Shown: in pieces, positions 1 to 5,999 of the stretch | How positions within the stretch are numbered: position 1 is the stretch's first letter | How the letters are laid out: the number at the start of each line of letters is the position of its first letter | Assembly: GCA_043785585.1 (NCBI GenBank) | Contig: JAYVXB010000272.1 | Location: 1-6,261 of the forward strand | DNA: 6,261 bases | Source of the DNA: JBBQXV01 sp043785585 | GTDB lineage: Bacteria; Myxococcota_A; Polyangia; Polyangiales; Polyangiaceae | Direction of reading: 5' to 3' | The notes under the pieces: generated by a model | The model's database searches: none | What the model was told of the DNA's origin: nothing | The model's input: the letters and a program-made list of their open reading frames with translations, nothing else | Made by a program: the position numbers and the translations under genes

Positions 1-569
1 ACCACGTCGCGTGGTCGCTCTTCCAGCAGAACAACGTCGAGAACGGCGACGACTGCGAGTTCTATCAAGACTCGAACTACATGGAGGCGGCGCCCTTCGC
101 GTTCTCGGTGCAGCGTCAATGGTCGAACAAGTCGGCCAAGGCCGGTCACAACCCGTGCGTTCCGTTGATGACGGGCGCGTACTTCAACGTGACGCCGACC
201 GCGCTCGAGACCGTGAACGTCAACGCGCGCATCGGTCTCGTGCAGGTGACGACGAGCAAGGGGATCAACATTCCCGTCGGCACGTCGAAGACGTTCTCCG
301 TCGGCTTCTACAGCGACGCCGCGACGCCGGCGTGGTCGATCCGCGCGGCCGAAGCGTTCAACCCGCTCTTGCCCGCCACGACGCACAACCTGACCGTCAG
401 CGTCGACAAGACCAGCGGCCAGAACGGCGAGATCGCCTACGTCACCGTCACCGTGAACAAAGCCGGATCGACGATCGGCCGCTCGACGTTCGCGAAGCTC
501 AACTTCGTCACTGTGCTCTCGTCGCTGAACGGCACGACGCACTACATGCCAATCCTCATCACCAACTGA
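1..569 (+). CDS. Secreted-type protein, C-terminal fragment (5' end outside window)
   Basis: The frame is open from the window edge (first full codon at base 3) to a TGA at 567-569, giving 188 residues with no start inside the window. The opening part has an ENGDDC segment (fragment residues 13-18) and then VQRQWSN (36-42) with a second cysteine in NPCVP (50-54). From memory, this ENGDxC / VQRxWSN / C order resembles the end of a group of secreted bacterial proteins whose upstream part carries a metal-binding HE-type motif; that part would lie outside the window, so the link is inference. Residues 60 to the end are rich in Thr, Val, Ser and Asn in alternating patterns (VGTSKTFSV, LTVSVDKTSGQNG, YVTVTVN), as in a beta-sandwich domain. 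There is no membrane segment in the visible part. The two cysteines could form a disulfide in an exported protein. The exact function is not recognised. Confidence is high that this is coding, low on role. Confidence 0.8.
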   Translation, partial: HVAWSLFQQNNVENGDDCEFYQDSNYMEAAPFAFSVQRQWSNKSAKAGHNPCVPLMTGAYFNVTPTALETVNVNARIGLVQVTTSKGINIPVGTSKTFSVGFYSDAATPAWSIRAAEAFNPLLPATTHNLTVSVDKTSGQNGEIAYVTVTVNKAGSTIGRSTFAKLNFVTVLSSLNGTTHYMPILITN

Positions 570-570
570 C

Positions 571-650
571 GGGCCCTCACCGAGCCGACGCGACCAACGC
601 GCGTCATTCACGATCGCGCGGCTCGTCGACCCACTCCCTGACGAGGGCCC
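571..650. other. Nested inverted repeats downstream of the secreted-protein gene; possible 3' end structure
   Basis: An 8-base perfect inverted repeat, GGGCCCTC at 571-578 and GAGGGCCC at 643-650, encloses a second one (CGAGCC 581-586 with GGCTCG 620-625) and a third (CGCGCG 598-603 with CGCGCG 615-620; the last base is shared with the second repeat). They nest in the right order to fold as one imperfect stem in RNA. It begins two bases after the stop codon. There is no run of T after it, so it is not a canonical intrinsic terminator. Short GC inverted repeats also arise easily by chance in DNA of this composition. Confidence 0.25.
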
Positions 651-738
651 TTCGCGGCGTTCGATTCCGGCGCGCACAAGGCGCGGCGTGCGCGCGCACG
701 AGCGCGTGCGACCGAGCGTCGTCACCCGACGAGGCGCT

Positions 739-759
739 TCGTGCGATGCTTTGGATCCG
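739..759 (+). promoter_or_regulatory. Extended -10-like element immediately before the FHA regulator gene
   Basis: TCGTGCGATGCT (739-750) contains TGC followed by GATGCT, a fair extended -10 match, with 9 bases to the GTG at 760. A transcript starting about 7 bases after the -10 would begin at or within a few bases of the start codon. No TTGACA-like -35 is visible at the usual distance. The same TCGTGC-N-A core occurs before two other starts in the window, which supports it. Confidence 0.4.
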
Positions 760-2184
760 GTGAGAGACCCGAAGACGATCTCGGTCGCGACCGACGCCCT
801 CGCCCGCTCCGATCGCGAGCCCGACGAGTCCCTCGCGCTCGTCGTGGCGTGGTGCGGCGACGAGCCGCATCGCATCGGCGAGATCGCGCTCTTCGCGGAC
901 CGCGGGCGTGCGCAGACGCTCGGGCGGGGCGACGGCGACGGCGAGGCCCGCGTGCGCTTCTTTCGGCAGCGACCGACGCGCCTCGCGGCCACGCGTCCGT
1001 TCGAAGGGCTGGCGCTGTCGCGTCGGCAGCTGGTGGTCGAAGCGCGCGGCGGCAAGCTCGCGGTCGAGCGCGTCGGGCGCGCGGCGATGCTCGTCAACGG
1101 CGTCGCCGCCGAGAAAGGCTCGCTCGCGCCGGGCGACACGCTCCTCCTGCGCGGGCAGCTCCTCCTGTCGTGCACGCGCCGCGCGCCGTCGATGCCCACG
1201 CCGGGCTTCTTCGACGAGACGAGCTTCGGTGCGTTCGGCGAGGTCGACGCGGTCGGGATCTTGGGCGAGTCGCCGATCGTCTGGCGGACGCGCGAGCGGA
1301 TCGCGTTCGCGGCGCACGCGGGCAAGCATCTGCTTTTGCACGGCGAGAGCGGCACCGGCAAAGAGCTGGCGGCGCGCGCGGTGCACGCGCTCTCCCCGCG
1401 CGCCAAGCGATCGTTCGTCTCGCGCAACGCCGCCACGTTGCCTCAAGGGCTCATCGACGCCGAGCTCTTCGGCAACGCCAAGAACTATCCCAACGCCGGG
1501 ATGACCGAGCGTGGCGGCTTGGTCGGCGAAGCGGACGGCGGCACGCTCTTCTTGGACGAGATCGCCGAGCTCCCGCACGAGCAGCAGTCGCACCTCTTGC
1601 GCGTCCTCGACGCCGACGGCGAGTACCAGCGCCTCGGCGAATCCACCACCCGACGCTCGGACTTCATCTTGGTCGCGGCCACCAATCGCGATCTCGATTC
1701 GCTCAAGCGCGACGTCGCCGCCCGCTTCACCTTGCGCGTCGAGCTACCGCCGCTCGAGGCGCGGCGCGAGGACATCCCGCTCCTGGCGCGTCATCTCCTC
1801 CTCCTCGCCGCCAAGTCGAGCCCCAAAGTGGGCGAGCGATTCCTTCGCGAGGGCGACGACGGACGAATCGATCCGCGGATCGATCCGGAGCTCGTCGAAG
1901 AGCTGCTCGTGCGCGAATACGAGACCAACGTGCGCGAGCTCGAAGCGCTCTTGTGGCGCGCGATGGCGGGGAGCCGCGGCGACACGGTCATCTTCACCGA
2001 CGAGCTTCGCAAAGAGAGCCGCGGCCGCGCCGTCGAGCCGAGCGCGGGCGACGTGCGCGCGGCGATCGCGCGCGCCGACGGGAGCGTGCAGAAGGCTGCC
2101 CGCGCGCTCGGGATGAAGAGTCGGTTCGCGCTGTATCGACTGATGAAGAAGCATGGGATCGAAGCGGAGGGCGAGCGGGAGTAG
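760..2184 (+). CDS. FHA-domain bacterial enhancer-binding protein (sigma-54-interacting family) lacking GAFTGA
   Basis: A 474-residue transcriptional regulator in three parts. Residues about 40-125 form an FHA (phosphothreonine-binding) domain: GR at 55-56, SRRQ at 87-90 (canonical SRxH with Gln for His) and NG at 113-114. Residues about 165-400 are a bEBP AAA+ ATPase: Walker A GESGTGKE at 195-202, ELFG at 235-238, Walker B LFLDEI at 263-268, sensor I VAATNRDL, and NVRELE as sensor II. Residues about 431-468 are a Fis-type helix-turn-helix. The sigma-54 contact loop GAFTGA is replaced by NYPNAG (242-247), so it may act with another sigma factor or as a repressor/co-regulator. The frame is open back to GTG 688, but the sequence from GTG 760 (MRDPKTISVATDALARSDRE) reads like the start of its relatives, and a -10-like element sits just before it; TTG 751 is another option. 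No Shine-Dalgarno is seen. It precedes the kinase gene by 41 bases on the same strand, suggesting a kinase-to-FHA relay. Confidence 0.93.
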   Translation: MRDPKTISVATDALARSDREPDESLALVVAWCGDEPHRIGEIALFADRGRAQTLGRGDGDGEARVRFFRQRPTRLAATRPFEGLALSRRQLVVEARGGKLAVERVGRAAMLVNGVAAEKGSLAPGDTLLLRGQLLLSCTRRAPSMPTPGFFDETSFGAFGEVDAVGILGESPIVWRTRERIAFAAHAGKHLLLHGESGTGKELAARAVHALSPRAKRSFVSRNAATLPQGLIDAELFGNAKNYPNAGMTERGGLVGEADGGTLFLDEIAELPHEQQSHLLRVLDADGEYQRLGESTTRRSDFILVAATNRDLDSLKRDVAARFTLRVELPPLEARREDIPLLARHLLLLAAKSSPKVGERFLREGDDGRIDPRIDPELVEELLVREYETNVRELEALLWRAMAGSRGDTVIFTDELRKESRGRAVEPSAGDVRAAIARADGSVQKAARALGMKSRFALYRLMKKHGIEAEGERE

Positions 2185-2202
2185 GAAGGCGGCCTCGACG
2201 CA

Positions 2203-2225
2203 TCGTGCTAGCTACTTGGGCACCG
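2203..2225 (+). promoter_or_regulatory. Extended -10-like element immediately before the kinase gene
   Basis: TCGTGCTAGCTA (2203-2214) gives TGC plus TAGCTA, with 11 bases to the ATG at 2226. This predicts a start of transcription within a few bases of the start codon. No -35-like sequence is apparent, and the only purine-rich stretch (AGGAAGG at 2183-2189) is too far upstream to act as a ribosome binding site for ATG 2226. If used, the kinase could be transcribed on its own as well as by read-through from the upstream regulator gene. Confidence 0.4.
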
Positions 2226-4886
2226 ATGGCTGCGAATCTCATCGGACAAACGATAGGGCGCTACCGGATCGTCTCGCGGATCGGGCAGGGCGGGATGGGC
2301 GTCGTCTTCGAGGCGTTCGACGAGAAGCTCCATCGCACCGTCGCGCTCAAGCTCCTCGGCGACGACGTCGCGAAGGACGCCGACCGTCGGCGGCGGTTCT
2401 TGCGCGAGGCGCGGGTGGCGGCGGGGTTGAGCCATCCGTGCATCGCCGCCGTGTACGACGCCGGCGAGACCGCCGATGGCGACATCTACATCGCGATGGA
2501 GCTGGTCGCCGGCGCCAGCTTGCGCGAGCGGATCGCGCGGGGGCCGCTCGACGTCGCCGACGCGCTCGCCGTCGCGAAGGATCTCGCGAGCGCCCTCGTC
2601 AAGGCGCACGAGCAAGGGATCGTCCACCGCGACTTGAAGCCCGACAACGTCATGGTGAACGACGCGCTCGACGTGAAGGTGCTCGACTTCGGGTTGGCCA
2701 AGGCGATCCAAATCGAGAGCGACGCGCCGAAGGAGACCGCGTCGTCGATCGCGACCAAGGAAGGGCACCTGCTCGGGACGCCCGGGTACATGTCGCCCGA
2801 GCAAGCCGACGGACGCGCGGTCGACGCGCGCACCGACGTCTTCGCGCTCGGCGTCGTCCTCTACGAGATGACGACCGGCGCGCGCCCGTTCGTCGGCGGC
2901 TCGGCCATGGAGATCATCATCGCCACCACGCGCGACGAGCCGCTCCGCCCGTCGAAGCTGCGCGCGGAGGTGGGACCGGAGCTCGAGCGCGTGATCTTGC
3001 GCTGCCTGGAAAAGAACGTCGACGCGCGCCACGCCACCGCGCGCGAGCTCGCCAGCGATCTGGCGTCGATCGACGTCACGACGGATCGCCCGACCCGATC
3101 GGCCGCGCCCGCGCCGTCCCCCGCGGCCCCGCGGAAAGACGTCGGCCATCTGCCGACCCAGCAGTCACTCGTGCGCTCGTCGCATTCGCTCGTCGGCGGG
3201 CGCGCGCGCTCGTCGGCGATCGCGATCGCCGTGGCGATCGGCGTCGCGGTCGTCGCGCTCGCGGTCGGCAGTCGGTTCATGGGGTCGCCGAGCGCTCGTG
3301 CGCCGTCGAGCGTGGACGGCGCGGTACCGCCGGCGCCCACCGCCACGACCATCACCGACCACCCCGATCCCCCGAGCGACGATCCGCGCGTTGCCTCGGA
3401 GTACCGCGCCGGCCTGCAAGCGCTGCGCGACGACGACTGGGGTGTCGCCTTGAGGCACTTCATGCGCGTGGTCGAGCTGGCGCCGCTCCTTGCCGTCGGT
3501 CACCTGCGCCTGGCCATGGCCGCCGAAGGGACGCTCGACGAGGCGCTTCGTCGTTCGCACTACGCGACCGCGGTCACGTTGCGTGGGCAGCTCGGCGCGC
3601 GCGACCAAGCGATGATGGAGGCGATGGAGCCGGTGCTCCAGCGCTCGCGCGAGGATCGCATGGAGGCGGTGACGCGCCTGCGCGCGCTCCTCGAGACGTA
3701 TCCGCTCGACGTCGAGATCCACGTCTGGCTCGCGCTCTTGCAGCACGACGCGGCCGGCCTCGCCTCCGCCGATCGCGCGATCGAGCTCGATCCGCGCGAC
3801 GGTCAAGCCTGGCAATCGCGCGGCGACGTCCTCGCCGGGCTCGGTCGCACCGACGAATCGCGTGCGGCGTACGAGCGCTGCGGCGCCATCTCGCCGGGAT
3901 CCGCGGAGTGCTTCCTCGGGTTGGTCTGGCTCGACTCGATGGAAGGCCGCTGCGACGACGCCGAGCGCGACGCGCGGCGCGCCGTCGATCGCGATCCCCA
4001 CCTCGCCAGCAACCTCGCTTGCGTCATGGCGGGCGCCGGCCGCCCGAGCGAAGCGGTGCGCCAAGTGCTCGATCAGGCCACCGCGACGTTCGCCCCGACG
4101 CCCTTCCCTTTGCAGCGCGCGTTGGACGACGCCCGCCTGGCCATTCGCGCCGGCGACTTCGTGCGCGGACGCGAGCTCGCCGCGCAGTACCAAGCAGTGG
4201 CCGACGCGGATCCGCACGCGCCGTTTCGTGACCACCTCTACCCGGCCATCTTGCTCGTCGGGCTGGCTCAAGAGGCGGGCGACGATGCGCGGGCGTTTCG
4301 CATCGCCGCGAGCTTCGTCTCGCGGAGCGACACCTGGAGCAAGTCGGCGCAGGGCGACGCCGGGATCGACGCTTCGCTTCGCCTCGCGCGACTGGCGCTC
4401 CGCAAAGGCGGGCTCTCGCGATCCGAGTTCGACGCGCGGCGCGCGACCTGGCTCGACGCGCAGAAGCGTTCGGTCGCGCAGCCGGGTTTGACGTGGGCGT
4501 ACGCCTACGCCGCCACCGCCGAGACGCGCGAGGAGGCCGACGCCGCGTTCGCCGCGCTCCCCGCCTTCGCGCCGCTCTCGTCGTTCGCGTACTACGTCGG
4601 CATTCCGGACGCGGAGATCGGCAGCGCGTATTTTCTGGCTGGGCGCGTCGACGAAGCCATCACGCACTTGAGCCGCGCCGTCGCCAACTGCGCCGCCTTT
4701 CGCCACCCGTTCGTGCACGCGCGCGCGGCGATGCAGCTCGGCCAAGCGCTCGAACGGAAAGGCGAGCCGCGCCGGGCCTGCGATACGTACCGCGACGTGG
4801 TGACGCACTGGGGAAACGCCAAGCCGCGATCGATCAGCGCGGAGCGCGCCAAGGCGCGCATGAGCGCAATCGGGTGTGCGACGTAG
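2226..4886 (+). CDS. Transmembrane Ser/Thr protein kinase with extracytoplasmic TPR-like domain
   Basis: An 886-residue Hanks-type (PknB-like) receptor kinase. The kinase domain spans about residues 13-280 and has every key residue: glycine loop GQGGMG (20-25), catalytic Lys42 in VALK, helix C Glu61, HRDLKPDN with Asp136 and Asn141, DFG at 154-156, GTPGYMSPE at 184-192, and Asp204 in the DVFALG segment. It should be active. A Ser/Thr/Pro/Ala-rich juxtamembrane linker (about 283-329) offers phosphorylation sites. One hydrophobic segment (about 330-349) would place the remainder outside the cytoplasm. Residues 389-886 are helical and TPR-like (for example YRAGLQALRDDDWGVALRHF, and AIELDP followed by a second unit), likely a ligand- or protein-binding sensor. 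Seven cysteines fall in this half. ATG 2226 starts right before the conserved IGRYRI entry to the kinase fold; an in-frame GTG at 2205 is the main alternative. The upstream FHA regulator is a plausible substrate. The stimulus is unknown. Confidence 0.95.
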   Translation: MAANLIGQTIGRYRIVSRIGQGGMGVVFEAFDEKLHRTVALKLLGDDVAKDADRRRRFLREARVAAGLSHPCIAAVYDAGETADGDIYIAMELVAGASLRERIARGPLDVADALAVAKDLASALVKAHEQGIVHRDLKPDNVMVNDALDVKVLDFGLAKAIQIESDAPKETASSIATKEGHLLGTPGYMSPEQADGRAVDARTDVFALGVVLYEMTTGARPFVGGSAMEIIIATTRDEPLRPSKLRAEVGPELERVILRCLEKNVDARHATARELASDLASIDVTTDRPTRSAAPAPSPAAPRKDVGHLPTQQSLVRSSHSLVGGRARSSAIAIAVAIGVAVVALAVGSRFMGSPSARAPSSVDGAVPPAPTATTITDHPDPPSDDPRVASEYRAGLQALRDDDWGVALRHFMRVVELAPLLAVGHLRLAMAAEGTLDEALRRSHYATAVTLRGQLGARDQAMMEAMEPVLQRSREDRMEAVTRLRALLETYPLDVEIHVWLALLQHDAAGLASADRAIELDPRDGQAWQSRGDVLAGLGRTDESRAAYERCGAISPGSAECFLGLVWLDSMEGRCDDAERDARRAVDRDPHLASNLACVMAGAGRPSEAVRQVLDQATATFAPTPFPLQRALDDARLAIRAGDFVRGRELAAQYQAVADADPHAPFRDHLYPAILLVGLAQEAGDDARAFRIAASFVSRSDTWSKSAQGDAGIDASLRLARLALRKGGLSRSEFDARRATWLDAQKRSVAQPGLTWAYAYAATAETREEADAAFAALPAFAPLSSFAYYVGIPDAEIGSAYFLAGRVDEAITHLSRAVANCAAFRHPFVHARAAMQLGQALERKGEPRRACDTYRDVVTHWGNAKPRSISAERAKARMSAIGCAT

Positions 4887-4891
4887 CGGGA

Positions 4892-4907
4892 CAGGTCCCA
4901 CGACCTG
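4892..4907. terminator. Small hairpin between convergent genes, possible weak terminator
   Basis: CAGGTC (4892-4897), a 4-base loop CCAC, then GACCTG (4902-4907) make a perfect 6-bp stem five bases after the kinase stop codon. It lies in the 90-base gap between convergent genes, where termination is expected. There is no T-run on either side, so it is only a candidate; nothing else stands out in the gap. Confidence 0.3.
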
Positions 4908-4976
4908 ACCGTCAACCGGCGTTGCGAAACAGGCTGACGACCTTCGCGCGACGACCGTTCCTGGGCTACCACCTAC

Positions 4977-5765
4977 TCACGCGCCTCCGTTGTCGGAACG
5001 TGAACGCGCGACGCAGAAGGCGTTCTTCCCCCAACGCGGAAGGAAGTAGCGTTCGACGGCACGACCGACGGGGACCGCAAGCTGGTCATACAAGCGCGCT
5101 CCTCGCGCGTTGAACGTCCTCATCCGCAGAACGCGACCCGTGATGAACCACGGCAAGATGCCCAAGACGTCGAAGTACCGGGCCTGCTGCGGCTCGAAGC
5201 CGGCGCTCTCGACTACGTTCGCCAGCGACTCGAGCGAGTAACGTCGACGATGCTCCACCACCTCGTCGAGCGACCCGTAGAGCCACTGCATGGCTGGAAC
5301 AAAGACGAGAAGAGCGCCTCCAGGGCGCAAGAGAGAGCGGATCGCTCGAAGCTCGCCGAGGTCATCCTCGATGTGCTCGAGCACATTCACGAGAATGGCC
5401 GTGTCGAAGTGTGCGCCGTCAACGCTGAGGTCGGCGCGCGCTTCGGTGACCAAGTCATGCGAAGTCGCGCATCGAACGTGAACATTTGGCGTCGAGCGGA
5501 AGCGTTGTTCTAGCGCGAGACACAGATTCTTGGCCGGCTCGATCAAGACGACTTCCCGCGCTTGCGACACGTAGTGCTGGGCGAGGTTGCCGATGCCTGC
5601 ACCGATTTCGAGGACGCGGCCGGTCAGGTGTGGCCGAAACGGCTCGAGGATCCACTCTTGGTAGTGCGGCAGGTCCGCGAGAGCCTCGAGATCCTGGCCG
5701 TCGTAGTGGTGATGCTCGTGCGCGCTGGCAGAGGTTGGGTCGCGCTTCTCGATGGTGCCGCTCAT
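4977..5765 (-). CDS. Class I SAM-dependent methyltransferase
   Basis: A 262-residue soluble enzyme expected to transfer a methyl group from S-adenosylmethionine. Motif I, LEIGAGIGN (residues 52-60), binds SAM; Glu76 in VLIEP is the acidic residue that usually contacts the ribose; NVLEHIEDD (127-135) is the post-II region; LRPGGALLVFVPA (146-158) is the motif III strand. A later stretch, LYGSLDEVVEHRRRY (162-176), is typical of a branch of this superfamily often found near glycosyltransferases or membrane lipid/glycan genes (recalled, not tested). The N-terminus carries a His-rich HEHHH (16-20) and then a PHYQEWI segment normal for the branch. Length is normal and the gene looks intact. Start ATG 5765 is chosen because GAGGAG lies 9 bases upstream; an out-of-frame ATG at 5772 is too close to that site. 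It is convergent with the kinase and divergent from the membrane-protein gene. Third-position bias looks a little weaker than in the kinase, by eye only. Substrate is unknown. Confidence 0.92.
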   Translation of the reverse strand: MSGTIEKRDPTSASAHEHHHYDGQDLEALADLPHYQEWILEPFRPHLTGRVLEIGAGIGNLAQHYVSQAREVVLIEPAKNLCLALEQRFRSTPNVHVRCATSHDLVTEARADLSVDGAHFDTAILVNVLEHIEDDLGELRAIRSLLRPGGALLVFVPAMQWLYGSLDEVVEHRRRYSLESLANVVESAGFEPQQARYFDVLGILPWFITGRVLRMRTFNARGARLYDQLAVPVGRAVERYFLPRWGKNAFCVARSRSDNGGA

Positions 5766-5774
5766 CGCTCATCG

Positions 5775-5780
5775 CTCCTC
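5775..5780 (-). promoter_or_regulatory. Shine-Dalgarno GAGGAG for the methyltransferase
   Basis: GAGGAG on the minus strand, 9 bases before ATG 5765. It is the only clear Shine-Dalgarno sequence in the window and it decides the start against ATG 5772, which is out of frame and only 2 bases from it. Confidence 0.7.
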
Positions 5781-5800
5781 GCGTCGCGGTCCCTTCCGAC

Positions 5801-5812
5801 TCACGCGACCAT
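5801..5812 (-). other. Possible three-codon leader ORF (Met-Val-Ala-stop) upstream of the methyltransferase
   Basis: On the minus strand ATG GTC GCG TGA lies 6 bases after the TATCGT -10-like hexamer and 35 bases before the methyltransferase start. A transcript starting at the expected distance from that hexamer would begin on or next to this ATG. It is a minimal ORF, and such short start-stop pairs occur by chance; function is purely inferred. Confidence 0.2.
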
Positions 5813-5818
5813 GCGCCG

Positions 5819-5827
5819 ACGATAGCA
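5819..5827 (-). promoter_or_regulatory. Extended -10-like element for the methyltransferase
   Basis: TGCTATCGT on the minus strand (5827 down to 5819) fits an extended -10: TGC followed by TATCGT. The predicted start of transcription, near 5812, gives a leader of about 47 bases before ATG 5765 that includes the Shine-Dalgarno sequence. No -35-like hexamer is evident 16-18 bases upstream. Confidence 0.4.
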
Positions 5828-5980
5828 TGGCAGGTTCGAGAAACGCGCGCGGGCGCCAGGGGACGCCACCCGCAAGCACGGCGTACTCGCGAGCATGGCT
5901 CCGTCCGTCACGAGGGTAGGAACCGGCGCGCGATCGCGTCACCGACGGGCGCATTTTTCGTGGGGCTCTGGGGTGGCCAT

Positions 5981-5992
5981 TCGTGCCATGGT
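5981..5992 (+). promoter_or_regulatory. Extended -10-like element before the membrane-protein gene
   Basis: TCGTGCCATGGT (5981-5992) matches the element before the FHA regulator at 10 of 12 bases and is followed after 7 bases by ATG 6000. It would give a leaderless transcript beginning at that ATG. The CATGGT hexamer itself is a poor -10, so the case rests on the repeated context. Confidence 0.3.
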
Positions 5993-5999
5993 CGGGCCT

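Noticed and set aside
604..1593. A 329-residue minus-strand open frame opposite the FHA regulator, and a similar one at 2208-3149 opposite the kinase domain.
   Set aside because: Both are antisense to genes with unmistakable motifs and have low-complexity Arg-rich translations; they are mirror frames of GC-rich coding DNA.
741..2225. The kinase reading frame stays open for almost 500 codons upstream of ATG 2226, suggesting a much longer protein or an overlapping gene.
   Set aside because: The upstream part is Arg/Ala-rich with no motifs and overlaps the regulator gene, which has clear FHA, AAA+ and HTH motifs in another frame. Long stop-free frames are expected at this GC content.
3213..3250. 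Clustered GCGATCGC octamers resembling a highly iterated palindrome.
   Set aside because: They fall in codons for the Ala/Ile/Val membrane segment of the kinase; the repeats follow from codon choice. Another at 5929-5938 is isolated.
3165..4901. A 578-residue open frame on the minus strand opposite the kinase C-terminal half.
   Set aside because: Composition is Arg/Gly/Ala/Val-heavy with no recognisable domain, and it is explained by the GC-biased third positions of the kinase gene. The kinase frame continues through the region with TPR-like sequence.
5824..5899. Direct repeat AGCATGGC at 5824-5831 and 5892-5899 as a possible operator pair.
   Set aside because: Only 8 bases, 68 bases apart centre to centre, no dyad symmetry with flanks; the first copy overlaps the -10-like element but two short copies are not enough to call an operator.
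5769..5954. A 61-residue minus-strand open frame in the divergent intergenic region.
   Set aside because: It has no family resemblance and an Arg/Ser-rich composition, no good ribosome binding site, and it overlaps the likely promoter and leader of the methyltransferase.
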